Positions 8,412-15,579 of a stretch of DNA of 17,849 bases are shown piece after piece; position 1 is the stretch's first letter; every line of letters starts with the position of its first letter. Under the pieces are notes generated by a model. The model ran no database searches. It was given only the letters and a program-made list of their open reading frames with translations, and was not told where the DNA came from. The translations under genes were made by a program, and so were the position numbers. This stretch comes from Planctomycetota bacterium (GTDB lineage Bacteria > Planctomycetota > UBA1135 > UBA2386), in NCBI GenBank assembly GCA_003235605.1, contig QJVU01000095.1, forward strand, positions 1 through 17,849, given 5' to 3'.

Positions 8412-9645
8412 CGGTGGAGTACACCCGGCCGCCGTCCTCGCCCCACGTGCCGGTTGGATCCCACGACCCCTTGAAGTTGCCGTCCTGGCGCTGGGTCTTC
8501 ACCACTGCCTTGTGGAGGGACCCCTGCCATGCCTTCCAGTGCTTGCCGCCCGTCTGGTAGATCGCGTGGGAGGCGTAGTACCAGTAGTAGTGGTCGATGC
8601 TGCCGTCCTTCAGCGCCTTGGGCGGCTTGGTCAGGAGCAGGTCCGCCTGCACCGTCATGATCGGCTGCTCCGCCGGCGACTGCCCCAGCAGGAACCGGCA
8701 GAACAGGCCCGCTGCGGTGAGGGCTTCCCCCTTCCCCTGTGGGAAGCGTGTTGCGTGGTCGCCAGCATGGCGTGCGGAGCATTCACCGCGCCTGGTGTAG
8801 CCAGTTCGGCCGTTTCTCGGATCGGTCAGCGCATCCATGTAGCCGGCGGCAAGCTTGAGAGCGTTCTGGTTCACCATCAGCCGGAAGTCCTCGCCGGCCC
8901 GGTAGGCACAGAGTGCCCAGCTGGTGATGGACATGTCGTTGTCGCCGTCCCGCGGCTGGTAGCGCCAGACCCCGAAGGGATTGCGGTGCGCCTCCAGGTA
9001 GTCGAGACCACCCTGGGCCATGCCCTTCAGCGTCTTGTCCTGGGACAGCCCATAGGCTTCGACGAGCGCGTAGGTAGCGATCGAATGACCGTAAATGAAG
9101 TCGTGGGAGTGGGTGGTGCCGATCAAGCCGCTGCCCTCGTTCTGCTGCTTCTTCAACCACCCGACCCCCTTCGCGACCTGGGCCTGGAACAGTCCCCGCT
9201 GGTGCGTGTTGCCATCCCCCAGGAAGGCCAGCAGCGCCAGCCCGGTCACCCCCACGTCGTGCACGGCATTGCCGGCACCGTCACAGGGCCCACCGCCCCT
9301 GTCCATGGCCATGAATCCGTCGCAATCCCATCGTCCGTCGCCAGACTGGTGCTTCTTCAGCCACACCAGGCCCGCGTGCACCGCGGCGCCGGAACCAGGG
9401 ATGTCCAGCCGCCGTTGCTCCCTCGGCAGTCTGCGACGCACGTACTTGGCGCGCACCGCGTCCTCGGGCCGACGTCCAGGGGGAGACGGTCGTGAAGTAG
9501 AGCGTTGAGAGGACGAGGGTTGTGACTGCTGCTCCCCCTGCGCGGCGGCCAGCGCGGCCAGGGACCAGATCGGATGGAACAGTGACGCAGTCAGCGACGC
9601 GACCAGTGACGCAACCGCTGGGGCGCGAGAGGAGGAAGCGGGCAT
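8353..9645 (-). CDS. Secreted alpha/alpha-toroid (prenyltransferase/squalene-oxidase-like) repeat protein
   Basis: 430 aa from the ATG 9645-9643. That start is chosen because it is followed at once by a signal-peptide-like stretch (ASLVASLTASLFHPIWSLAA, then AAAQG) and avoids antisense overlap with the SRPBCC gene that the longest frame (to 9945) would need. A Ser/Pro-rich linker (38-60) leads to the toroid domain (about 86-425), built of repeats such as GLVWLKKHQSGDGRWDC, GVGWLKKQQNEGSGLIG, GLDYLEAHRNPFGVWRY and VVKTQRQDGNFKGSWD, with QS/GDG turns typical of squalene-cyclase-like repeats. It lacks a clear catalytic DxDD, so terpene cyclase activity is not supported; close relatives in planctomycetes are of unknown function. 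The last 59 bp overlap the opposing lipoprotein gene. Probably periplasmic or exported. Confidence 0.8.
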   Translation of the reverse strand: MPASSSRAPAVASLVASLTASLFHPIWSLAALAAAQGEQQSQPSSSQRSTSRPSPPGRRPEDAVRAKYVRRRLPREQRRLDIPGSGAAVHAGLVWLKKHQSGDGRWDCDGFMAMDRGGGPCDGAGNAVHDVGVTGLALLAFLGDGNTHQRGLFQAQVAKGVGWLKKQQNEGSGLIGTTHSHDFIYGHSIATYALVEAYGLSQDKTLKGMAQGGLDYLEAHRNPFGVWRYQPRDGDNDMSITSWALCAYRAGEDFRLMVNQNALKLAAGYMDALTDPRNGRTGYTRRGECSARHAGDHATRFPQGKGEALTAAGLFCRFLLGQSPAEQPIMTVQADLLLTKPPKALKDGSIDHYYWYYASHAIYQTGGKHWKAWQGSLHKAVVKTQRQDGNFKGSWDPTGTWGEDGGRVYSTAMAVLTLQSEYRYARRLPD

Positions 9646-9728
9646 AGGGAATACCCCGGGTTTGCCGCGGGAACGTCCAGGTCCCACGCGGGGTTCAGTC
9701 CACACCGACCCCGGGCCGTTCTTCTGGC

Positions 9729-9755
9729 TTGACGAGTACAGGACCACCCCATATT
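9729..9755 (+). promoter_or_regulatory. Possible sigma-70 promoter for the SRPBCC gene
   Basis: TTGACG at 9729-9734 matches five of six bases of the -35 consensus. CATATT at 9750-9755 (four of six) follows after a short 15-nt spacer. It is in the 178-bp divergent region between the toroid gene and the SRPBCC gene, about 70 nt before the ATG. The short spacer makes this a weak call. Confidence 0.25.
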
Positions 9756-9807
9756 CCTCCTGGAGCGCGGCTCCGCCAGGGTGAACCACCAAAAGACGGA
9801 AGTGAAC

Positions 9808-9813
9808 GGGAGG
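9808..9813 (+). promoter_or_regulatory. Ribosome binding site (GGGAGG) of the SRPBCC gene
   Basis: GGGAGG lies 10 nt before the ATG at 9824. It is one of the few convincing Shine-Dalgarno sequences in the window and supports that start. Confidence 0.6.
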
Positions 9814-9823
9814 TAGCAAGGCC

Positions 9824-10333
9824 ATGACCAATCCTCGAGCCCTGAAAGTGACTGCCCGCGGCGCCCAGGACGTCGTAATGGCTCGGGTCTTCGATGCGCC
9901 GCGGCAGCTGGTATTCGATGCCTGGACCAGGCCCGCGTTGATCAAGCGGTGGCTGGGCGTCCGGGGTGGGTGGACACTGCCTGTCTGCGAGGTGGACCTG
10001 AGGGTGGGAGGCAGCTACCGCTTCGTCTGGCAGGGCCCCGAGGGGGCCAAGATGGGGGTACGGGGTGTCTACCGCGAGGTCGTGCGACCCGAGCGGCTCG
10101 TGTGCACCGAGGCATTCGATGAGGCCTGGTACCCCGGCACGGCACTCATCACCCATGTCCTGACCGCACAGGGAGACAAGACCACGTCCACGATCACCAT
10201 GCGCTACGAGTCGGGGGAGGCCCGGGATACTGTCCTGAACTCCCCCATGGAAGGGGGAGTGGGTGAGAGCTTTGACCGCCTCGACGAGCTGCTGGCCACA
10301 GCCTTGCGAGCGTCCGGAGCAAGTGAGGCTTGA
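9824..10333 (+). CDS. SRPBCC/AHSA1 (Bet v1-like) domain protein
   Basis: 169-aa single-domain cytoplasmic protein of the START/Bet v1-like superfamily, AHSA1 branch (homologous to the C-terminal domain of the Hsp90 activator Aha1). Typical landmarks in order: MARVFDAPRQLVFDAWTRPA (about 21-40), IKRWLG (42-47), CEVDLRVGGSYRFVWQGPEG (about 58-77), GVRGVYREVVRPERLVCTEAF (about 81-101) and a C-terminal helix with GGVGESFDRLDELLA (about 144-158). The fold forms a hydrophobic cavity, but the ligand cannot be told from sequence. Relatives are often next to ArsR regulators; none is present here. It has a good RBS and a GC-rich pentamer repeat directly after the stop. It is probably monocistronic. Confidence 0.9.
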   Translation: MTNPRALKVTARGAQDVVMARVFDAPRQLVFDAWTRPALIKRWLGVRGGWTLPVCEVDLRVGGSYRFVWQGPEGAKMGVRGVYREVVRPERLVCTEAFDEAWYPGTALITHVLTAQGDKTTSTITMRYESGEARDTVLNSPMEGGVGESFDRLDELLATALRASGASEA

Positions 10334-10342
10334 GTGAAGCTC

Positions 10343-10363
10343 GGCCGGGCCGGGCCGGGCCGG
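10343..10363 (+). repeat. Short (CCGGG)n tandem repeat after the SRPBCC gene
   Basis: About four copies of a GGGCC/CCGGG pentamer follow the SRPBCC stop codon after about 9 nt. The tract is self-complementary and could fold into a hairpin, perhaps acting as a terminator without a U-run, or it could be simple sequence. Confidence 0.5.
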
Positions 10364-10395
10364 CGGCAGGGCGGTAGACGGCATCCCGGGGGTGT

Positions 10396-11250
10396 TTGGA
10401 CTTGGGTGCCACCCCGTCGAACTCCGAACAATGCTGGGTGACCGAAGCTAGTCAAGCTACTGGCGGCAAGGACGTCGGAGGCCGAACCAGGACTGCCGCC
10501 TGGGCGCTTGGGATCGTCGGGCTCGCCGCTCTCGTTGGCCTTCTCGCGACGGGCCGCCACCCTTCCGCGCCCGTCGCCACGTGGCAGTTCGGCGAGGACC
10601 GCAAGCCGATCGGTCCCTTTGACCGTGTGCCCATGTTCGAGGACATGCGGCTGGTCCTCGACCTGCCGACCGCAGGCTATGTCTACGTCGCGAGCTTCGA
10701 CCTTCGGCGGGGGACGACAGCCTACTATCCGACCGACTACCTCGACACCGACCACGAAGATCCTTCCTCGGGTCGGATGAACCGCTTTCCCGCCGGGCGG
10801 CACGAGCTCCCTGGAGCCTGGCAGGGCAAGGATCAGGTTTGGTCGGTGCCCGACGTGGAGGACGAGGCCGTGGGCCTCTGTGTCGTCTTCAGCCGCGAGC
10901 CCCTGCCGGAGTTGGAGAGCGCGCTCCGCTCGTGCGTGCAGGTCGGCAACATCGGCTTCCCTGACAAGTCCATGGGCCGATACATGCCCCGGGGCGGCAG
11001 CAAGGCGCTGCTCGGCAGGCGGCAGCTCCCCCACGAGATCCTGCGGGCCGCTGCGCGTCAGCTGGAGGCACTCGTGGAGGGACCGATGGTGGAGTTGTCA
11101 GGCGGCAAGGCGGGACGTGGCGTGTTCGTGAAGACGTTGAACATCATTCCCGACAAGCCGCGACCCGGTGTCCAAAGGCGAATCAACCCGGTCGAGAGGC
11201 ACCTGCGGGAGCTGATCCGGAGCGAGGTCAAACCGTCCACGCCCAAGTAG
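10396..11250 (+). CDS. Single-pass membrane protein with a DUF4384-like extracytoplasmic domain
   Basis: Up to 284 aa. One hydrophobic helix (AAWALGIVGLAALVGLLATG, about residues 34-53) is followed by a soluble region. The part DMRLVLDLPTAGYVYVASFD (about 83-102), then TTAYYPTDYL, FPAGRHELPGAW and GLCVVFSREPLPEL (about 160-173) follows the order seen in DUF4384-type domains: a strand with YVYV, a value to print, a GxHxLP segment, and a final strand ending in P. That family assignment is tentative. The C-terminus (about 190-284) is basic and unrecognised. The start is uncertain: TTG 10396 is the outer limit, TTG 10402 has a GGGGGTG 7 nt upstream, and GTG 10438 is also possible. I recognise no specific function; it is likely an envelope protein. 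Confidence 0.65.
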   Translation: MDLGATPSNSEQCWVTEASQATGGKDVGGRTRTAAWALGIVGLAALVGLLATGRHPSAPVATWQFGEDRKPIGPFDRVPMFEDMRLVLDLPTAGYVYVASFDLRRGTTAYYPTDYLDTDHEDPSSGRMNRFPAGRHELPGAWQGKDQVWSVPDVEDEAVGLCVVFSREPLPELESALRSCVQVGNIGFPDKSMGRYMPRGGSKALLGRRQLPHEILRAAARQLEALVEGPMVELSGGKAGRGVFVKTLNIIPDKPRPGVQRRINPVERHLRELIRSEVKPSTPK

Positions 11251-11353
11251 CGCTTCAAGAGGCCAATGCACCCGGCATGCCAACGTGCAGACCCGCCAGG
11301 GCCCCGTTGCGGGTTTTCCCCCCGGTCGGGTCGGGCGTGGGGTATTCTCCAGT

Positions 11354-11683
11354 GTGAACATCCGTGACGACGTCAAGAGCGCTGCCCGCCGGGTCCGTTT
11401 CCTGCTGCCTGAGTGCTGCCAGAAACGTCAGCTCGAGGAGCTCCTGGACGCGGCACCCGGCACGCTGAACTGTGACAAGACCATCGGCGGACGCACACGC
11501 GCCCTGCTCGCCCGCCTCAACGCGATCCAAGAAGCGTTGGCAAGGCCTGGATACGTTCATGGTGGAGATATCGTGCCCACCCAGGACTCGGCGACGACCA
11601 CGCTGGTCCTCGCCCTGGTGAACGCACTCACGGTCAAGGTGGACGGGGTGACGGATCCAACCAGGCCTGCCCGCATCTTCTGA
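11354..11683 (+). CDS. Small protein of unknown function
   Basis: 109 aa from the GTG at 11354; the frame is open back to a GTG at 11285 (132 aa). I prefer 11354 because the upstream part reads as low-complexity Gly/Pro/Arg and because TATTCT sits 5 nt before this GTG, as in leaderless genes. The protein has a basic helix (DVKSAARRVRFLLPECCQKR), a GGRTRALLARLNAIQEAL helix and a hydrophobic TTTLVLALVNALTVKVDG segment. It has three cysteines, including an adjacent pair. No domain is recognised. Coding is likely but not certain; it lies between the DUF4384-like gene and a hairpin cluster. Confidence 0.45.
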   Translation: MNIRDDVKSAARRVRFLLPECCQKRQLEELLDAAPGTLNCDKTIGGRTRALLARLNAIQEALARPGYVHGGDIVPTQDSATTTLVLALVNALTVKVDGVTDPTRPARIF

Positions 11684-11713
11684 TCACGCCCGGATCATGG
11701 GACAACCCTGTGT

Positions 11714-11738
11714 TCCGGCCCTGGCCCACAGGGCCGGA
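11714..11738. other. Perfect hairpin (10-bp stem, 5-nt loop)
   Basis: TCCGGCCCTG and CAGGGCCGGA flank the loop GCCCA. It lies 30 nt after the stop of the small unknown gene. No T-run follows on either strand, so it is at best a Rho-assisted or processing signal. Confidence 0.5.
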
Positions 11739-11753
11739 TGCCAGTCCCCGTTG

Positions 11754-11791
11754 GCGCGGCTGCCTCTTGGGGGGCAGCCGCGCTCATTCTT
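11754..11791 (+). terminator. Intrinsic-like terminator hairpin
   Basis: An 11-bp perfect stem (GCGCGGCTGCC with GGCAGCCGCGC, loop of 8 nt) ends at 11783 and is followed on the plus strand by TCATTCTTC, a broken T-rich tail. It would end plus-strand transcripts from the small gene at 11354. The symmetric stem could also stop the opposing tRNA transcript. Confidence 0.5.
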
Positions 11792-11816
11792 CAGTCGTCG
11801 GTCGCTCACGCCACAG

Positions 11817-11848
11817 GGTCCCCGACGCCAGTGGTGGCGCCAGGGACC
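11817..11848 (-). terminator. 13-bp hairpin just downstream of the tRNA-Ala gene
   Basis: Read on the minus strand, GGTCCCTGGCGCC and GGCGTCGGGGACC pair over 13 positions (two G-U) around the loop ACCACT, starting 8 nt after the tRNA CCA end. There is no U-run. It is a likely 3' trailer structure or terminator of the tRNA transcript. Confidence 0.4.
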
Positions 11849-11856
11849 GCTTCTCA

Positions 11857-11932
11857 TGGTGGAGACGGGGGGATTCGAACCCCCGACCTTTGCATTGCGA
11901 ACGCAACGCTCTACCAACTGAGCTACGTCCCC
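11857..11932 (-). tRNA. tRNA-Ala (anticodon CGC)
   Basis: A full 76-nt cloverleaf including an encoded CCA. Acceptor GGGGACG pairs with CGTCTCC, giving the G3-U70 pair that is the alanine identity element. The D arm is GCTC-AGTTGGTA-GAGC. The anticodon stem TTGCG/TGCAA encloses the loop TTCGCAA with anticodon CGC (decodes GCG). The variable loop is AGGTC and the T arm GGGGG-TTCGAAT-CCCCC. The discriminator is A73, followed by CCA. No intron or mismatch is seen. Confidence 0.97.
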
Positions 11933-11945
11933 GCGTGGGGTGGCG

Positions 11946-11951
11946 AACATA
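11946..11951 (-). promoter_or_regulatory. Possible -10 box (TATGTT) of the tRNA gene
   Basis: TATGTT on the minus strand ends 13 nt before the 5' end of the tRNA, which would give a leader of about 6 nt. It matches four of six consensus bases and has only a poor -35 (TTCCAT) 17 nt upstream. The tRNA might instead be co-transcribed with the membrane operon ending at 11983. Confidence 0.3.
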
Positions 11952-11982
11952 GGCCGCCGCCAGGGCAAATGGAAGATGCCGG

Positions 11983-13224
11983 CTACCGCTGGCGCGCGGT
12001 GAGCAAACCCGGACGGCGGGCACCGGTGCAATGGAAGCCGGGCACCCCCTCTCGCGCGGTGTTGGGGAGCCGGTGACCGGTCAACACGAGAGAGGGTTCG
12101 CCGAAGCTCGTGATTCCCTGCCCCATCACCAGGGAGCCGTGAACCTCAGCCCGGCTGGCCACAAGGTGCACCTCCCCCTGAGCATAGAGGCTGGCCCCGA
12201 TGGTGAGCTCGACGCCCGGCCTGCCGCGGTCTGCCCCCTGGCCCGGCAGACCCAGGTAGATCGCGCCGGTGCCCTCCACCGGTCCCCGGTAGCGCTCGCC
12301 GGTCAGCAGCCGGTCGTCCGCAGACCAGCGACCGTCTGCATCGCGGTCCGCGAACAACTCCGAGTCCCCGCGCTGGGCAACCAGGACGAGCTTTCCCGGG
12401 CCGGTGACACGCAGGCTGCGGCCGAGGTAGATGTTGCCCCGCGCCACCACCGTCAGCGCTCGGGACAACTCGATGATGAGAGGCTTCGAACCCTGGTCCA
12501 GCCACACGTGCCCGGGCAAGTGAATCGTGCCCGACCGCGGCACCCGAGGTCGGCAGATGCCGTGCTGGTCCACGACGAAAACATGGTCCTGAAGATCGGT
12601 TCCGGATGGAGTGCGCAACAGAGCAATGGAATCGTCCTGTCGCAGCCCCGCCCGGGCCACCGTGTGGCGCAGGACCTGGGGCGAGACAGAAACGGGTGCG
12701 TCGAGGAGTCGGGGCAGACCCGCGTCGTCGAATAGGGTCGGCACCAGTCCATGTCGGACGTCGATCCACCTCCGCAGGTCCGCTCGCGAATCGAGAGCCG
12801 TCCTGCGCAGGCTCAGGGGATAGCCCAGCGCTTCAGGCGCCGCGCCCGCCAACAGGTCGCACCGGTAGGTGTAGTAGCGCTGGTTCCGACCACGCACCTC
12901 GATCAAGAGCTCCCGAAGATCATCCGCCATGGATCCATCCACTGCTGGTAGATCCGAGCCAGAGAGAGAGGCGCTGCAGAGCATCCCCGAGGAGCTCTCC
13001 ACCCGCAGGGCCTCGCCCTCGCTCAACTCCTGTTCGACCGCACGGAAGGCGGCTTCCTCGGCGGCAGCAGCCGCCACGATGATCTCCTCCAGGACATGGA
13101 CCTGCTTGGAGGTCTTGACTGCATCCACGACCTGCCAGACCACCAAGGTGAGGATTCCGGCAGAGCTCGTGGCGATGATCCCGGGCAAGGAATCGGTCAA
13201 GATCCGCAGGAGCCGGAAGCTCAT
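11983..13224 (-). CDS. Membrane-anchored protein of unknown function with a beta-rich C-terminal region
   Basis: 413 aa from the ATG 13224-13222, which overlaps the stop of the preceding gene (ATGA), so translation is coupled. One membrane helix is near the N-terminus (PGIIATSSAGILTLVVWQVV, about 14-33), followed by an Ala/Glu-rich helix (about 45-72). The C-terminal part (about 230-385) has short regular strands (GTIHLPGHVWLDQ, ALTVVARGNIYLG, LRVTGPGKLVLVA, GAIYLGLPG, ASLYAQGEVHLVA, AEVHGSLVMGQG), like a right-handed beta-solenoid of the type seen in PilX-like or polymer-forming proteins. An EF-hand/dockerin-like Ca2+ loop, DRDADGRWSADD, is at 293-304. There is no prepilin GFxxxE site. Family unknown; it is the last gene of a three-gene membrane operon. 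Confidence 0.75.
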   Translation of the reverse strand: MSFRLLRILTDSLPGIIATSSAGILTLVVWQVVDAVKTSKQVHVLEEIIVAAAAAEEAAFRAVEQELSEGEALRVESSSGMLCSASLSGSDLPAVDGSMADDLRELLIEVRGRNQRYYTYRCDLLAGAAPEALGYPLSLRRTALDSRADLRRWIDVRHGLVPTLFDDAGLPRLLDAPVSVSPQVLRHTVARAGLRQDDSIALLRTPSGTDLQDHVFVVDQHGICRPRVPRSGTIHLPGHVWLDQGSKPLIIELSRALTVVARGNIYLGRSLRVTGPGKLVLVAQRGDSELFADRDADGRWSADDRLLTGERYRGPVEGTGAIYLGLPGQGADRGRPGVELTIGASLYAQGEVHLVASRAEVHGSLVMGQGITSFGEPSLVLTGHRLPNTAREGVPGFHCTGARRPGLLTARQR

Positions 13225-13616
13225 CTGACCGCATCCCGGGTGCCTTTCTTGGCGGCACCCCTTCCGTCGTCGCGCCTGACCAGCTGCACCCGGTGTCCAG
13301 CGGCGGTAGTGACGATTCGCGGCTCCAGACCGGCGAAGGTGTCCTCCCATGACCGGTCAGCCAACAGCTTCCTGAGCCTCACGATTTCCTTCTCGGGGTT
13401 CTGGCCGCGCGGTGACGTGACGAGCTGGGAGAGCACGAGGAAGTCGTGCAGATTGTTCTCCTTCACGTGAACGGTGGCCTTCAGCCGTTGAACATCAACC
13501 AGCAACCACAAGGCACAGCTGACTGCCAGGCAGAGAGTCAGCAGGTGGGCCAATCTGTCCCCCGAGTGACGCCTTCCCTTTGTCCTTCGAAGAGGCATGG
13601 GCTGTGGTGTGGCCAT
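13221..13616 (-). CDS. Small bitopic membrane protein, unknown function
   Basis: 131 aa from the ATG 13616-13614, one base after the stop of the HAMP-like gene (TAG-C-ATG). The longest frame would start at 13733 inside that gene with an Arg/His/Gln run that is clearly its shadow. It has a basic cytoplasmic N-terminus (about 1-21), one helix AHLLTLCLAVSCALWLLV (23-40), then an extracytoplasmic part with a possible short coiled coil (NPEKEIVRLRKLLADRSW, 73-90) and a basic tail. The topology recalls FtsL/DivIC-like bitopic proteins, but there is no sequence support for that. It is coupled at both ends and so probably forms a complex with its neighbours. Confidence 0.75.
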   Translation of the reverse strand: MATPQPMPLRRTKGRRHSGDRLAHLLTLCLAVSCALWLLVDVQRLKATVHVKENNLHDFLVLSQLVTSPRGQNPEKEIVRLRKLLADRSWEDTFAGLEPRIVTTAAGHRVQLVRRDDGRGAAKKGTRDAVR

Positions 13617-13617
13617 G

Positions 13618-14313
13618 CTAGAGGACCCTCTCTTCTTCCTTTTCCTGCCCCTCTCCAGGTGTCGCTGCTTCCGGTGCTGCTCCCGGTGCTGCTCCCGGTG
13701 CTGCTGTTGCCGCTTGTGCGTCCTTCCTCGCACTCATGCCAGGAGCGTGCGACTTGCGATCCAACGCCGCTAGCTCGGCATCGATCTCGTCTCCATCCAG
13801 TCCGAAGTCGATCTCGTCAAACCCGCCGTCCATGGGATCGTCCTGGTCGGGCGCGTACACATCGACCACATCGCTCCCGGTACGCACACCCTCCGGCGGG
13901 TTCTCATTCAACCAATCGATCACCTTGTTGAATTCGAAGGCAAGCTCGGAGAGATAGTCCCCACGCCGAAGATGCACGCGGAACGAGAGATCGCCAACCC
14001 GAACCCGCTGCATTCCCGCAATCAATCGCAGGGTAGGACCGCCCAGCCGGCGCTGGAGACGCACGCCATGAGTCACCGCCAGGAGACAGGACACCAGGCA
14101 GATCCCGAACACACCAAGTAACAGCGGCAGCAGGCTGGGCAGGTCCACGTCCACTCGTTTCGCTTCCTCGAGCAGACTGTGACAGAACCACGTCACCCCG
14201 AAGATCGAGGCCACCAGGGTCAACACCGGCAACACTGTCAGGAAAAAGACCAACTTGGGTGAGCCCCAAGTGTTGGTCGTGGATCTCCGACGCTGCAACC
14301 GTGCTTTCCCCAT
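13618..14313 (-). CDS. Two-helix membrane protein with a HAMP-like domain
   Basis: 231 aa. Transmembrane helices are at about 20-43 (LVFFLTVLPVLTLVASIFGV) and 59-82, with only about 15 residues between them, so there is no real sensor domain outside. Directly after TM2 is a HAMP-like segment (about 83-137) with GGPTLRLIAGMQRVRVGDLS and FRVHLRRGDYLSELAFEFNK, the usual P and DExG-like landmarks. No kinase, cyclase or methyl-accepting domain follows. Instead there is an acidic stretch rich in Asp (about 150-186) and a low-complexity GAAPGAAPEA tail. It is the first gene of the three-gene operon; the 204 bp upstream is shared with the divergent MinD/FlhG-type gene. Function unknown, perhaps a signalling or scaffold part of an envelope complex. 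Confidence 0.8.
   Translation of the reverse strand: MGKARLQRRRSTTNTWGSPKLVFFLTVLPVLTLVASIFGVTWFCHSLLEEAKRVDVDLPSLLPLLLGVFGICLVSCLLAVTHGVRLQRRLGGPTLRLIAGMQRVRVGDLSFRVHLRRGDYLSELAFEFNKVIDWLNENPPEGVRTGSDVVDVYAPDQDDPMDGGFDEIDFGLDGDEIDAELAALDRKSHAPGMSARKDAQAATAAPGAAPGAAPEAATPGEGQEKEEERVL
13672..13707 (-). repeat. 12-bp tandem repeat coding for Gly-Ala-Ala-Pro
   Basis: Three copies of CGGTGCTGCTCC on the plus strand (the last with changes at its end) encode the GAAP repeats in the tail of the HAMP-like protein. Repeats of this kind can vary in copy number between strains. Confidence 0.7.
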
Positions 14314-14517
14314 GCGGCTTCATCCCGTGGCACCGGGGGGCCGGGCTCGCAGCAAACAGCCTGCGCCGCCCCCACCTCGGGTGTCTCTAAAATCGGCAAG
14401 CGAAGGCACTTCCGTTAACGCAATTCCCAGAACAGCGCAAAAGTGTGGTCGCGGCGCCGGCCGATCATCAGCAATGGGTCGGTCCGTCTTACAGGGACCC
14501 ACGGGGGGATCGCGTTG

Positions 14518-15579
14518 ATGAGTCAACGTTACACCGGACAACAGGTTATGTCTCTACTGGGCATGTCCAGCGAAGCCTTTCACAGGGCTCTGCGGGATCG
14601 GCGTCATGAGTTGCCTCCACGCGACGCGTCGCAGCCGAACACATTCAGTGAGGAGTTCGTGGACGCCCTTAGACGGAGCCTCGAGGCCGCGGAGCCACAG
14701 GACACCGAGTCGCAGACGACCGGGGGATACCACCCCGAGACGCACACTTCCGGGGAACGGGTCGCTGGGACGCAAGCCGCGCAACCGGCCCGGCCCCGCG
14801 GGCACAAGGGCCATCAAGCAGTCATCCTCTCCGTCACTTCGGGGAAGGGTGGCGTTGGCAAGACCTCAGTGGCGGTGAACATCGGGACGGAGTTTGCCAA
14901 GCGAGGTTATCGCACGGTCCTGGTAGACATCGATCTCGGGCTTGCGAACACCCACATTCTCTCGGGGGTGTATCCAGACAAGACCCTCTCCGACTATGTG
15001 AACAACTCTGCGGAGTTGGCCGACATCATCGCTGATGGGCCGGGCGGCGTGAAGCTGATCTCCGCGGGCGTCGGAGTGAAGGAGATGGCGAACCTGGACA
15101 AGGATCGCCGTGGCCGCGTGCTCGCGGCTATCAAGGAACTACAGCCGTTCTGTGACCTGATCATCCTGGACACCGGGGCCGGCATCTCCAGTGCGGTCAC
15201 GGACTTCGTGTCCATAAGCGATCACACGATCGTGGTGACGACAAGCAACTTCGCCGCCATTGCCGACGCATACGGCATCATCAAGGTCATGGTCCAGGAG
15301 AACTACGGCAGGGAGATGCATCTCCTGGTCAACCGGGTTCGGTCTCCGGAGGAAGCCGAACAGGTCTTCAAGAAGCTAAAGGGCTGCACCGAAAGGTTTT
15401 TGAGCTTCGAACTCAACTGGTTGGGGCTGCTGCCGGAAGATAACAGCGTCGAAGGGGCCGTGACAAAGCGGATTCCCTTCTGCGAGTCCTATCCGGGAAG
15501 CGTTGCGACCCGGTATCTGAAGAAGGTGGTAACGACGCTCGAGCGGTTCTTGCCCTCGGCTACAGCGAAGTCCTCCTGA
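14518..15579 (+). CDS. MinD/ParA-family ATPase, FlhG-like, with a MerR-like N-terminal domain
   Basis: 353 aa from the ATG at 14518 (GGGGGGA 7-8 nt upstream); an upstream start at 14443 is less likely. The deviant Walker A SGKGGVGKTSVAVNIG is at 108-123 with the signature Lys110, VDIDLGLANTHIL at 136-148 and the Walker B region LIILDTGAGISS at 214-225. The C-terminal half is close to FlhG/YlxH (LLVNRVRSPEEAEQVFKKL, LPEDNSVEGAVTKRIPF). Residues about 5-56 (YTGQQVMSLLGMSSEAF, PNTFSEEFVDALRRSLE) look like a MerR-type helix-turn-helix, followed by a Gln/Thr-rich linker. No flagellar genes are near, so a role in positioning a polar or envelope complex is open. I give no symbol since minD and flhG cannot be separated here. 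Confidence 0.88.
   Translation: MSQRYTGQQVMSLLGMSSEAFHRALRDRRHELPPRDASQPNTFSEEFVDALRRSLEAAEPQDTESQTTGGYHPETHTSGERVAGTQAAQPARPRGHKGHQAVILSVTSGKGGVGKTSVAVNIGTEFAKRGYRTVLVDIDLGLANTHILSGVYPDKTLSDYVNNSAELADIIADGPGGVKLISAGVGVKEMANLDKDRRGRVLAAIKELQPFCDLIILDTGAGISSAVTDFVSISDHTIVVTTSNFAAIADAYGIIKVMVQENYGREMHLLVNRVRSPEEAEQVFKKLKGCTERFLSFELNWLGLLPEDNSVEGAVTKRIPFCESYPGSVATRYLKKVVTTLERFLPSATAKSS

Noticed and set aside
8353..9945. The 530-aa version of the toroid protein
   Set aside because: The extra 100 N-terminal residues lie antisense to the SRPBCC gene and its leader. The ATG at 9645 starts a proper signal-peptide-like sequence.
11684..12031. ORFs crossing the tRNA, including one with DVAQLVERCVRNAKVGGSNP
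   Set aside because: This is the familiar false translation of a tRNA gene; the sequence is the tRNA-Ala.
12043..12097. Inverted repeat near the 3' end of the membrane operon (GTGTTG/CAACAC with CTCTC/GAGAG)
   Set aside because: It lies inside the coding region about 60 nt before the stop, has a 5-nt bulge and a long loop, and no T-run, so I do not call it a terminator.
14314..14517. TAAAAT at 14388-14393 as the promoter of the MinD/FlhG-type gene
   Set aside because: A good -10 match, but no -35 lies at 16-18 nt and the strand is ambiguous in this divergent 204-bp region; otherwise I see no definite site there.
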